NCBI GenBank assembly: GCA_021018815.1
Contig: JAITYX010000074.1
Location: forward strand, 2,728,001-2,792,000
DNA: 64,000 nucleotides
Source: Talinum fruticosum
Lineage: Eukaryota > Streptophyta > Magnoliopsida > Caryophyllales > Talinaceae
Direction: 5' to 3'
The number at the start of each line of letters is the position of its first letter. Within the stretch, counting starts at the first letter, position 1. Shown piece after piece: positions 15,600-25,249 of this stretch. Below the pieces are notes generated by a model. That model did not search any database. It was given only the letters and a program-made list of their open reading frames with translations, and had not been told where the DNA came from. Made by a program: the position numbers and the translations under genes.

Positions 15600-15990
15600 C
15601 AATTAATTTAGAAAATAATTTTTTGAACTATTGCAAATTGGGTACTTCAGCCCTTTTTAGTATCAAAGTTAGCTTTCCCGCCAATTTTTTCGACTTGTTA
15701 TATAAATTGACCATTCTACCCCTCATTAAAAACAATATATCTTTATTTGAAATTCAACTACTCATGAAATCTGAAGGGTTGAACAAACTAAGTCAGGATA
15801 AAGGGGAGGGGGACATTTGAAAGAGAAAAAAAATCTTCAAGTTTCAAATAAGGAGATATTGTTTTTAATGAATGAAACAATAGTCAATTTACATAACCAG
15901 TAGAAAAATTGACCGAAAAGTTAACTTTCATACTGAAAAAGAGCCAAAAAATAACTGTTGATAATTCTAAAAATTATTTTCTAAATTCAC
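15600..15990. repeat. Fold-back element, about 390 bp
   Basis: Strong inverted repeat. The left arm (about 15605-15765) contains TTAGAAAATAATTTTTTGAA, GTTAGCTTTC and AACAATATATCT. The right arm (about 15845-15990) carries the complements AGATATTGTTTTTAATG, GAAAGTTAAC equivalents and AAAATTATTTTCTAAATTC. MITE-like, with no coding potential. Confidence 0.7.
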
Positions 15991-16534
15991 TTATTTAAAA
16001 AATTCAGGAGCATGGTTCTTGAAGGCTTCGTCCAAATATTGTTCCAAACATATTCATAAGCAAAATTTTTCAAGACAATGTTCGAAATTACATGAAAAAC
16101 GGAATATATTTATGTTATGTTCGTTTATATTCTTTTATATTTTTTATATTTTTTATGTTCTTTTATATATTTTTATATTTTTTTATGTTCGTTCGTTTCA
16201 TATTTTAACAACTCATTTATGTTCATTTATGTTCGTTTCTCCTCTTTTATATACGTTTTGCTCTTTTATATTCGTTTCTTCTCTTTTATGTTTATTTATG
16301 TTCGTTTATATTCGTTTCGTTTATATTTATATGCGTTTTATGTGTAACTTCGAATAGGCCCTTTGAAGATAAACTCTTGTGCTTTAAGCTTCGTGCCCCA
16401 AGGCCCGACTTAACGGCTACACTACAAAACCCTTCCTCTTCCCCTCATTCGATCTCCAACCCTTTTCTCTCGAAGCTCTCTCTCTCTCTCCGTTTTTCCC
16501 CGTGAAGTCTTCTCGGCGATTCTACTATTCCGAG

Positions 16535-16610
16535 ATGCTGCGTGTGAGTTCTCTCTCTCTCATCATCGCTGCCGCCTCGACCACTAGGTATACTACCGTC
16601 ATCTTTAGAG
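16535..16610 (+). CDS. rps10: Possible first coding exon of mitochondrial rps10 (presequence)
   Basis: ATG at 16535 opens 25 codons plus one base, ending at a GTGAGT donor (16611). The peptide MLRVSSLSLIIAAASTTRYT has Arg at 3 and 18, many Ser/Ala/Thr and no acidic residue, as in mitochondrial presequences. Its phase joins exactly to the exon at 23498 (R-G-T-A-M-S-T-K-I). A CT-rich leader precedes it. Two cautions apply. The last bases, AGAG plus the GTGAGT donor, appear to lie in the end of an inserted transposon. An equally good GTGAGT donor exists at 16544, which would make the exon non-coding 5' UTR. Several nuclear plant rps10 genes are reported to lack a presequence, so both models are viable. 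Confidence 0.45.
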
Positions 16611-16799
16611 GTGAGTTAATTAGAATAAAATAAGTAGCAGATTTATAATTATACATGGGACACCCATAAAATTAATGTGCGGGCCTAATTGAACAATTCC
16701 AAGTATAAATTTTTGTTTGTCAAAATTTCGGCCCTCACTTTTTGATCTTCGGTTACACTCACTCTTGTGAGTATTCCGAGACACCCGTAAACCCCAAAA

Positions 16800-19700
16800 A
16801 ATTAAAATAAAATAAATAGTAAATTTATAATTATACATGAAACCCATAAAATTTTAATGTGTACACAATTAAACAGGTCCAATATCCATTTTTATTTGTC
16901 AAAATTTCGGCCCTCATGTTTTAACCCTCGGTTACACTCCCACTCTTTCCTCGCTCACGCTCTATGTGCCGTGCTCGCCCACGGTCTCGCCCACCGCACC
17001 GACTCGCCACGATTCTCTCTCCTGTCGCTCCTGCCGGTGCCGCCCCACCCACCAGCTGTCGAGCCACTTCCCCGGCACCGCCCCTACTCACACCGCTGCT
17101 CGCTCGTCCCGCCGGTCGTACCCACCCGCTCGCTCGCTCTACTCCCTTTCTTAATTGCGCTCGCCTCGCCCACCGCCCAAACTCCGGTTGCCGGTTTCCC
17201 TGCCCACCTGCCTGCCGCCGCCATTCCCGGTGACGCCGTTTCCGCCGGCCGCCCACCCAAACTCCGGCGAGCCTACCACTATTCCTTTCCTTCATTCGAT
17301 TTCGGATCTTCACCGACTGAAAATTAAATTTTTGTTTGTCAAAATTACGGCCCTCATTTTTTATCTTCAGTTACACTCACTCTTGTGAGTATCCCGAGAC
17401 ACCCGTAAACCCCAAAAAATTAAAATAAAATAAATAGTAAATTTATAATTATACATGAAACCCATAAAATTTTAATGTGTACACAATTAAACAGGTCCAA
17501 TATCCATTTTTATTTGTCAAAATTTCGGCCCTCATGTTTTAACCCTCAGTTACAGGGGCGGAGCCATGCACATCACAAGGGGGTCCGGCCCAAAAAAATT
17601 TACACATCACATATATCAAAATGAGAAAAATTAGAAAGGGGGTAAGTAGACACCCCTAAATTTGGCCCAAAATAAAACCGGACACCCTTGGGCTCGGATG
17701 GACAGGCCCAATATCGCGTGCTCCTGTCTCAGCTCTCTCTCTCTCCACTCGGTCTCTCAATTTCGCGTGCCCTACCCCCTCCCTCAGTGCTCTGTCTCTC
17801 CCCCGTGGTTCTCTCTGCTGCTCTATCTCAGTTTGTCGCATCCTTCTTCTCTCGCTCGCTGCTCTGTCTCTCCCCCGTGGTTCCTCGCTCACGCTCTCTG
17901 TATCTTTCTCTGCTGCGGTGGCTGGCTCCTCTCTCGGCTCGACGGCTCCGGTGACCCGTGGTTCTTCTCTCGCTCTCTCTAATCTCGTCGGTCTCGCTCG
18001 GTGCTCTGTCTCGTCAGTCTCGCTCTGCTGTCGTTGCTCCGCCACTTGCTGCTTTCGCCGTCTCTGCTTTCAAACTCACGGCGACGGCTCAGCCTCCACC
18101 GCTCTTCCTCGGTGTCCTCTCTGCCTCGCTGCGACGCTCGCTCGGTGCTCCTTCTTCATCTCCGGCCAGCAAGCAGTCCACGGTCCAACCCCTCAGCCAG
18201 CCCTCAATTTGATTCATAAACCCTAAGTTTTTGAAATTCAGGTATACTCTCAATTTTAGCCTTTAAAATTCAGCCTCAATTATACTTTAAAATTCATGAT
18301 TCAGTATAAATAGATGTGAATTGTAATTTGTGTTTGCTATGAACGGAAAAAAATGATGTGAATTATGTGAATTGTAATATGATATGATTCATAAACCCTA
18401 AGTTTTTTATTCACTGCAGTGCATTATGGTGTGAATTATGTGAATTGTAATATTATATGAATTGTAATTTGCTTCATAAACTCTTTAAGTTTTTGAAATT
18501 CAGTGCATTATGATGTGAATTATGTGAAATTTGTTCACTGCAGGAAAGAAATAGTAAATAGATGTGAATTGTAATATGATATGAATTAAAATTCATGATT
18601 CAATTAGTTGATTTGTTATTTTCAATTTTATTATGTTTTATTCATAATTCAATTAGTTGTTTTGTTATTTTGTCAATTAGTTGATTTATACTCCAGTGCC
18701 GTAATATTGTGATTTGTCCTCCACATTTATTCATGAATCAATAAGTCCACATTTATGCTCGAGTGCTCAAAGCTTGATTTGAATAATGAAAGCCATACAA
18801 GTTGTGTGTAGTTGTGATTTGTGTGATTGTGTTTCTAGGGTTTGTGTTGAATTTTTTCAGTTTTTTTTTCCTTTGTCCAGTTTAATATGGGTCGAAAAAA
18901 TTTCTATTTTACGATACTTGAAGAGGGAAAAAATTTTTAATAGGCGGACACCCTTGTTCGAAATTCCTGGCTCCGCCACTGGTTACACTCCCGCTCTTTC
19001 CTCGCTCACGCTCTCTGTGCTGTGCCTGCCCACGGTCTCGCCCACTGCACTGACTCGCACGATTCTCGCTCCTGCCGGCGCCGCCCCACCCACCAGCTGT
19101 CGAGCCACTTCCCCTCACACCGCTGCTCGCTGTCCTGCCCAGCCGTACCCACCTGCCTGCTCGCTCTACTCCCTTTCTTAATTGCGCTCGCCCTCGCCCA
19201 CCACCCAGACTCCAGTCGCTGGTTTCCCTGCCCACCTGCCTGCCGCCGCCATTCCCGGTGACGCCGTTTCTGCCGGCCGCCCACCCAGACTCCGGCAAGC
19301 CTACCACTATTCCTTCATTCGATTTCAGATCTTCACCAGCTGAAAATTAAATTTTTGTTTGTCAAAATTTTGGCCCTCACTTTTTGATCTTCAGTTACAC
19401 TCACTCTTGTGAGTATCCTGAGACACCCGTAAACCCCAAAAAATTAAAATAAAATAAATAGTAAATTTATAATTATACATGAAACCCGTAAAATTTTAAT
19501 GTGTACACAATTAAACAGGTCCAATATCAATTTTTATTTGTCAAAATTTCGGCCCTCATGTTTTAACCCTCAGTTACACTCCCACTCTTTCCTCGCTCAC
19601 GCTCTCTGTGCTGTGCCTGCCCACGGTCTCGCCCACTGCACTGACTCGCCACGATTCTCTCTCCTGTCGCTCCTGCCGGTGCCGCCCCACCCACCAGCTG

Positions 19701-19960
19701 TCAAGCCACTTCCCCCGGCACCACCCCCTACTCACACCGCTGCTCGCTGCCCTGCCCAGTCGTACCCACCTGCCTGCTCGCTCTACTCCCTTTCTTAATT
19801 GCACTCGCCCTCGCCCACCACCCAGACTCCAGTCGCCGGTTTCCCTGCCCACCTGCCTGCCGCCGCCATTCCCGGTGAAGCCGTTTCCGCCGGCCGCCCA
19901 CCCGGACTCCGGCGAGCCTACCACTATTCCTTTCCTTCATTCGATTTCAGATCTTAAAGG
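16800..19960. repeat. Three tandem copies of a 618-bp unit with GC-rich islands
   Basis: The segment starting ATTAAAATAAAATAAATAG recurs at 16801, 17419 and 19443. The first spacing is 618 bp. The second is 618 bp plus the inserted element at 17555-18981. Each unit holds an AT-rich part, a GC- and CT-rich island of about 340 bp (16935-17290, 18985-19300, 19577-19925) and a short AT-rich joint with CACTCTTGTGAG. A partial extra copy lies at 16620-16800. Long proline- and serine-rich ORFs here are composition artefacts. Confidence 0.9.
17555..18981 (+). mobile_element. Nested hAT-like element, 1.43 kb
   Basis: Interrupts the second 618-bp unit. GTTACA lies directly at both junctions (17549-17554 and 18982-18987) and occurs once at the matching place in the uninterrupted units. 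The ends are inverted: GGGGCGGAGCCATG on the left and CTGGCTCCGCCACTG on the right. Near the right end a splice-acceptor-like tract precedes a degraded reading VEKISILRYLKREK, homologous to the leader at 20.21 kb. The rest is CT-rich and AT-rich filler. Non-autonomous. Confidence 0.75.
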
Positions 19961-20208
19961 CTAGGGTTTTGAAATTCATTTGTTACTGTTATTGTTTAGA
20001 AATATGAATGCATTGTTGATTGGTGTTGTGTGAATGATTGTTGATAATATTTGTGATTTGAGTGATTCATTGTTGATTGGTGGTTTAGAAATTTATTCAT
20101 TGTTGATTAGGGTTTTGAAATGCAACTCGGAGGATGAATGCATTGTTCATTGTTCCTTTTTGATTTGTTAATTGTTTAGAAATTTATTTGTTGGCCAAAT
20201 GAATGAAA

Positions 20209-20439
20209 TATTATATTTTTTTTCCAGTTTATATGGATAAAAACAATTCCATTTTAAGATATTTGAAGAGGAAACAACCTTACAACGATGAAGAAAATGT
20301 TGGAAGTGGTGGTGGAGTTGGATCTAATATTAATGATAAATGTCAAAGAGATGAAGGAATTGAGGGTGAATCTAATACTCATAGCAAAGATGGACCAAGT
20401 AGGGGGATGAGTATTCAAAGAAAAAAAATTGATTTATAA
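20209..20439 (+). pseudogene. hAT transposase N-terminal exon remnant
   Basis: The ORF reads MDKNNSILRYLKRKQPYND and continues to a stop at 20437-20439. It follows a pyrimidine tract ending in CCAG that could act as an acceptor. Short leaders of this style precede the zinc finger of TTF/BED-type hAT transposases in plants. Nothing downstream encodes the zinc finger, RNase H-like core or dimerisation domain, because the element ends at 20500. The family assignment is inferred from this leader and from the hAT-type ends. Confidence 0.45.
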
Positions 20440-20659
20440 TATATCTTTTGGAGTCTTTTGTACGGGACACCCATAGATAGAAGTCCTAGCTCCGCCATCG
20501 GTCATCTTTCCTCTCTCTTCCTTTCTGTCTAGACTCCATTGTTGAACTTCTATAAGTTTCTCGTTGCTACCTCTCCTGTAAGCATTGGCAATTTGGTGTA
20601 CCGAGTGTGCCTCTTGTAAAACAAACAAAAGATATTTAGAGGAAGGAGTTTAGGAAAAG

Positions 20660-21203
20660 GCCTTTCTTGCCTAGTGGGGAGCACATTTTTTTTACCTTCT
20701 CACCTTTCTTTTATAAGTTTCTGCTTTTCATTAATCCCAGCTAGCCCTCTCTCCCTCACGCAATTCTCGCTCTACTCTCTGGCCACTACCACGACCAGCC
20801 GCCGCCCCCAACCGCTGCCACCTGCCGACGCCTTGCCGCCCTCAGCCCAGCCCCTCACCGGCTCTCACTCACTCACCTCACAGCCCCCTTCCTTCCCTCT
20901 GTAAGTTTACTGAGATTAAAATTTTCCAATTTCATTTCAATTCAAGGATTACTTTCTTTGATTTTAGGTTTAATTTATGTGATTTCATTACAATTACTTC
21001 ATTCCATAGATTAATTTTACTAGATTAATTTACTATTTTTGATTTTTTTAATTATGGATTATGGATTATGGAATTAGAATATATGAATTTGGACTTGTCG
21101 AGCACAATTAGATTAGATTTAATGTAGCCGTTATATCATATTACTTTTATTACCATTGTTATGTGCACACTACTATTCAATCTATCTTGGGTCCGCCGCT
21201 GTT
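20660..21203 (+). mobile_element. Another degraded hAT-like fragment
   Basis: Ends at about 21203 with GGGTCCGCCGCTG, a hAT-type end. It contains a GC-rich island (about 20790-20890) followed by AT-rich DNA (TTTAATTTATGTGATTTCATT) that matches, inverted, the interior of the hAT element at 13471-14462. The left end may be near TAGTGGGGAGC at 20672. No clear target duplication. It lies within the rps10 5' intron. Confidence 0.5.
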
Positions 21204-23497
21204 TGTAAGGGTTTTCAATGAACATTTGAAGATACATTTCGGAGAAGAGAATGCATCAAAATGCATCTTGGATTTCGATTGGGGGAGATAGCTTTTCTGT
21301 TGTGAACTGTTGTGCTGTTAACTGTCTTAAATTTGGTTGTAAATTGTTGTGCGGAATTCATTTGTTTGGGGTTGATCCATGTTTAGGGTTTACCCCCAAT
21401 CTGTTAATACTGAATTCGAGATCAATCATTTAGATGAATTAGTAACATTAGGTAGGAGTTTAATTAAATTTTACATGTCTTTCGAAATTCAGTGCTATAC
21501 AGCCGGAGTTAGAGGTTCTTGAGTAGGAGGTTTTAATGTATCTGTTGTTGACATTTCTGAAAAGGAAAAGGATTTTCATTCTCATCTTAGCTGGGGTGAA
21601 ATTTCAATTTGGAGAAAAAGATTAACAATGAGGTACTATCCATGCAACATTCAACAAGATGGGGACGTAGAAAATGTAGTTGCAAGCAACTACTATTGGA
21701 TAAGTGAAAGAAAGAGAATTTATGTCCTAGTTGAGCTATCCACAAATTGTTTGACAGTAGGATATTCAATCTAAAAGTGCATTTTAAAAATTAAATTGTA
21801 GAACTTGTGCTGCTTCGGATTATTTGTGGAATTTGATTACCGAATCTGACCCTTTATTAGCAAGATTCAGAAGGAAGCTTTGGTATTGAGTTTCAACTAC
21901 TCTAAGCTCTGACTTTTGGGTTTTTAGATGCCTCTTAAATGTGTTGCAACCCTGCTTCATTGAATCTGCATTTTCTGAAGTGAAGTTACATGACAAAGAG
22001 GAGGACTTGAGGATTTCCAAATGTACTAAATTTGTCTGGTGCTCCCCCCACCAACAAAAAAAAAAAAGAACTCCAAGGCGCCATTGTGGGTGGGGGAGAG
22101 TCTTATCGGATTTCATGTTGAATTATTTCCGATGTAGTAGAAGAGCGAAAAAAAGAGCTTTAGTTAACCATTAGTATGCCTGTAGAATTATGTATTACAG
22201 TGATAGGGAATTTGAGGTAAGAATCATGTTTTACAGCATGAGATATTTGAGTTGGGGCAGTGACAAGTGTGATTTGGGTTGAGGTTTTGATTTAATCCCG
22301 TATAGTTATTAGCAAGTTTTCCTTTTGTTCTATGCCATTAAATTTACCAGCATGGTTAAACATTCTTGTTTCGAAGCTTTGGATAGTAGCTGTTCAAAAG
22401 CTTTTTTTTTGTTGTTGGGGGGAGTGCTTCAAACTTTGGTTAAGAAGAGCAAAAGTGAACTTTTTAGTGTTACAAAGTTCTTGGGGCTGGCAGTCCAGCA
22501 GACTGGCGATTTATAGGTTGTACTGGATATGTGAATTTCTCAACCAAATCTGGAGCAGTTGACTTTGTGAATTTCATCTGAGAACTGAGATATAGTTCTG
22601 TCTTGTGTAACTGGATGCAAATTCGAACGGGGCACTTTCTGGGGCTGGTTAGTGAGAGAGTTTTTCTCTGAATTTCTTAACCCAAATCACAGGCACAAGT
22701 TGGGCCCATGAGGAGAATGTTAGAAAACAAACTGAAAATGCATCGGAGAAGCCCGCGGCTTAATCTTGCTGTTAGACTCGAAGATGAAAGCTGAGACCAT
22801 ACTGGTAATGCAAAGAAATGATAGAGAAGTAATACCCTCGAGAGTTCTCTTCTCAAATTTTCCTCTATGTTTCCCTCTCTGTGTGAGGAAAAATTAAGCA
22901 GTATTAAAGGAAGGAGGAAGGGAAGCTTGTTGCTGTCTTTTGTTCATCAGCAATTCCAAAATTCCGCAACCCAGGGCTCCAGGACACTGAATTTAGGAGC
23001 TTCTTTGTACTTTTGCTCTTTTTCTTTTTTACCTCAAGTCTCACACCAAGATTTTTCTGATCTCTCTCTTTCTTCAAGCTCTACAAGGCGCTATTTTCAC
23101 ACGGTTCTCTAAATGTTTTGTGATCTTTTGATACGTTGATATTTTGCTTTCCGGTCGCTGTTTCACTTGTTTTGGTTGATTGAGTCTGAGCTTCACTTAT
23201 TTTGGAGACTATTGCAATTTGTTTTCGCCTTTTGGGTGTTCAGCTTTGAAAAATATAGAAGTCAGACATCCCATGCGTTTCTCAGGTTCAGGAGTAGACC
23301 TAATTCTAACAGTTTGAAATGATCCTATTGTGACCCAGAACGTCTCCAGATATCTTTTGCAAGGCCCAGATTTATTACTTCCATTCAGGCAATTTGCTTG
23401 GAGAGTCTAAACCCAATTAAAGTTTAACCTGTCTTCTGTGATCCCTTCTTATTCTTATATATACCATGCTAAATGCTTGTTTATATTATGAAAGCAG
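21204..23497. other. Remainder of the rps10 5' intron
   Basis: Unique-looking, transcribed-style DNA without a recognised gene, ending at the acceptor AAAGCAG (to 23497). Short ORFs here have no coding signature. Confidence 0.5.
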
Positions 23498-23865
23498 GTA
23501 CAGCCATGAGCACAAAGATCCGTGTTGTGGTTAGCTCATTTGGCCGTCCAGTGGTAGAAAGCTTTCCGGCTTACACACGGAAGGTAGCTTTACCTGAATC
23601 CCGGGTTCTATATACTGTTCTACGATCACCTCACATTGACAAGAAATCGAGAGAACAATTTGAAATGAGGATCCAAAAGCATGTTCTTGACATAAAAGCA
23701 GAAAGGCATGAACTGCACCACAAGCTGTTCTGGTTAAAACGCCATCGCATGCTTGGAGCTCAGTTTGAAGTCCAAGTTTCTTGCAAAACCCGGCTGGATC
23801 CAAAGCTTTTGCCTCTGCCTCAAAATCAGCTTTATACTCGGAACTTGGAGCAGTCTGTTGAATAA
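23498..23865 (+). CDS. rps10: Mitochondrial small-subunit ribosomal protein S10 (uS10m), nuclear gene, main exon
   Basis: Encodes the whole conserved S10 protein. ATG at 23506 gives 119 aa beginning [12 protein letters not shown]; the exon itself opens at 23498 with G-T-A-M. The block [19 protein letters not shown] followed by [16 protein letters not shown] is the S10 signature typical of plant mitochondrial rps10, and [19 protein letters not shown] matches its C-terminal strand. The terminal residues after KTRLD are a short extension. S10 binds 16S-type rRNA in the small-subunit head. The gene was transferred from mitochondrion to nucleus in many angiosperms. Intron-split 5' ends are usual for such copies, and here the candidate first exon is 6.9 kb upstream. 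The reading frame is intact, so it is probably functional. Confidence 0.93.
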
Positions 23866-24349
23866 TCAATCCCAAGGTACAGCCTTTTGAGATTGTTGCT
23901 GCAGTTTGTAGCTGATGGACAAGCAACTCGCTGGTTACTGTTAGTTTTGTTTAATTTTTTCTGAAAATAGTTGCTTAGTTCAATGATTTTGGATATTTGG
24001 TTCTTTTTGTGGCTTTTGTTTGGGATCTGATGGATGTTGTAGACGTGTTTAATTAATAAGGTTCCGTTGTTCTTAAGTAGTATTTGTTTGGTACTCGCAC
24101 TTTCTTGAAGCATCACTTGTTAGTCAAAATCTTTTCCCATGGCGATGCATGTCTGAAATTTTGTGTTTGAATCTTTAATTGACCGAAATACATTTCAAAA
24201 CAGGGAATCAACAATGTGATTATGTGAATGTCTGTGTCTTGTTTCAAAACATGGGCCAGAGCCACGTGTCAACCAACAGAAGGTGGTGGGGGAGGGGGGC
24301 TTTGGCATATAAAAAAAGAACAAACTTTTTCATTTGTCTTTTGTGATTT

Positions 24350-24626
24350 GGGTCTATAGATTTAGGATCGCATAATAATTTGTTGTAGATTAAGCATTGC
24401 CTACTACAGTATCTATTTTCAAAAATTATACTCGAAGCCATATGTATTAGATATTGGAAAATAAAATATGATTAGGTCTTTTGGGTCTTATGAGTTTGGA
24501 AAATAAAATCCAATTAGATTTTGTGGATTTTGCTAGTGTAAATATAGAGAATGAACAAAAATGGATACTGTAGTAGGCAAACTTAATCTACAACAAATTA
24601 TTATGCGATCCTAAATCTATAGACCC
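24350..24626. mobile_element. MITE with long terminal inverted repeats, 277 bp
   Basis: The left arm starts GGGTCTATAGATTTAGGATC at 24350. The right arm ends GATCCTAAATCTATAGACCC at 24626. The arms pair almost perfectly for about 65 bp (including CATAATAATTTGTTGTAGAT and CCTACTACAGTATC). The centre of about 145 bp is AT-rich. No clear target duplication seen. It lies 0.5 kb downstream of rps10. Confidence 0.85.
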
Positions 24627-25249
24627 GAATGAACACCAATACTAATATGCAATCGATCTTCAGCTATCTTTTGGGCCATTGAAAAATAGCGAAATTGTGG
24701 TACCTTAGGAGTTGTTTATTTAGAAATGTGAAATCAAGCACATTGTTGAACTAAATTTGCTATATGGGCTTGGGTTAACTTCAACCCAACAACAACAAAA
24801 AATGGGACCAAAATATTACTATTTTTTCTTACAGTAAAAACAGAAACAGGTAAAAGTTGGGTTTATTTTCTTTTTCAGTTGCCGTAAGTAATTTATTGTC
24901 GATCAACTTTAATTGGTACTAATGAGTGCTCATCGCTAATGAGTATTGAATACATTGGAAATTATAACTAAGAGATAGGACCAAGTGCCAATCAGTACTA
25001 AATGTTAATAATAAGTAATTATAATAAGCGGTAAAGAAGAAGCCCTTAGTTCAACTTTATCCATTTAAAACATTTAACTTAGCCTTTGCTAGGACGTTGA
25101 TAAATAAGCTGTAAAATGAGCAGTAGTAAGTCACGTTCATATATGGTAGCCATTTATATCCATAACACGGATAGCTACAATGAGCAATAATAATTAACTA
25201 GTTAGTGACTAAACTATTTAAATTATTTACTTGTGGTAGGTAATCTTAT

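Larger units (their letters stand above)
13304..16357. mobile_element. Element with inverted minisatellite ends (about 3 kb)
   Basis: The left end begins near 13304 with CTATTCAAACTTACATA. The right end finishes near 16357 and reads, reverse-complemented, CTATTCGAAGTTACACATA. The match continues inwards through AAAACGC and then arrays of AACATAAACGAA-type units (about 13330-13440 and 14470-14530, against TTCGTTTATGTT-type units at 16110-16340). These are long inverted ends of a single element. No transposase is visible. A hAT element (13471-14462) is inserted near its left end and two fold-back units lie inside. No convincing target duplication was seen. The superfamily is uncertain, possibly MULE-like. 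Confidence 0.65.
16607..20500. mobile_element. Composite hAT-type insertion in the rps10 5' intron, 3.9 kb
   Basis: GTCATCTTT occurs directly on both sides (16598-16606 and 20501-20509), fitting an 8- or 9-bp target duplication. The right end, inverted, reads GATGGCGGAGCTAGG, close to the hAT ends elsewhere in the window; the left end AGAGGTGAGTTA is degraded. Inside are three tandem copies of a 618-bp unit, one split by another element, and a leader exon remnant at 20209-20439 whose product starts near MDKNNSILRYLKRK. That resembles the N-terminal leader of TTF/BED-type hAT transposases (inference). No catalytic hAT domain is present. Confidence 0.7.

Noticed and set aside
16857..17327. 156-codon proline/serine-rich ORF, with similar ORFs at 18786-19307 and 19499-19964
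   Set aside because: They fall in the GC-rich islands of the 618-bp tandem units, are open in several frames on both strands, and show no domain.
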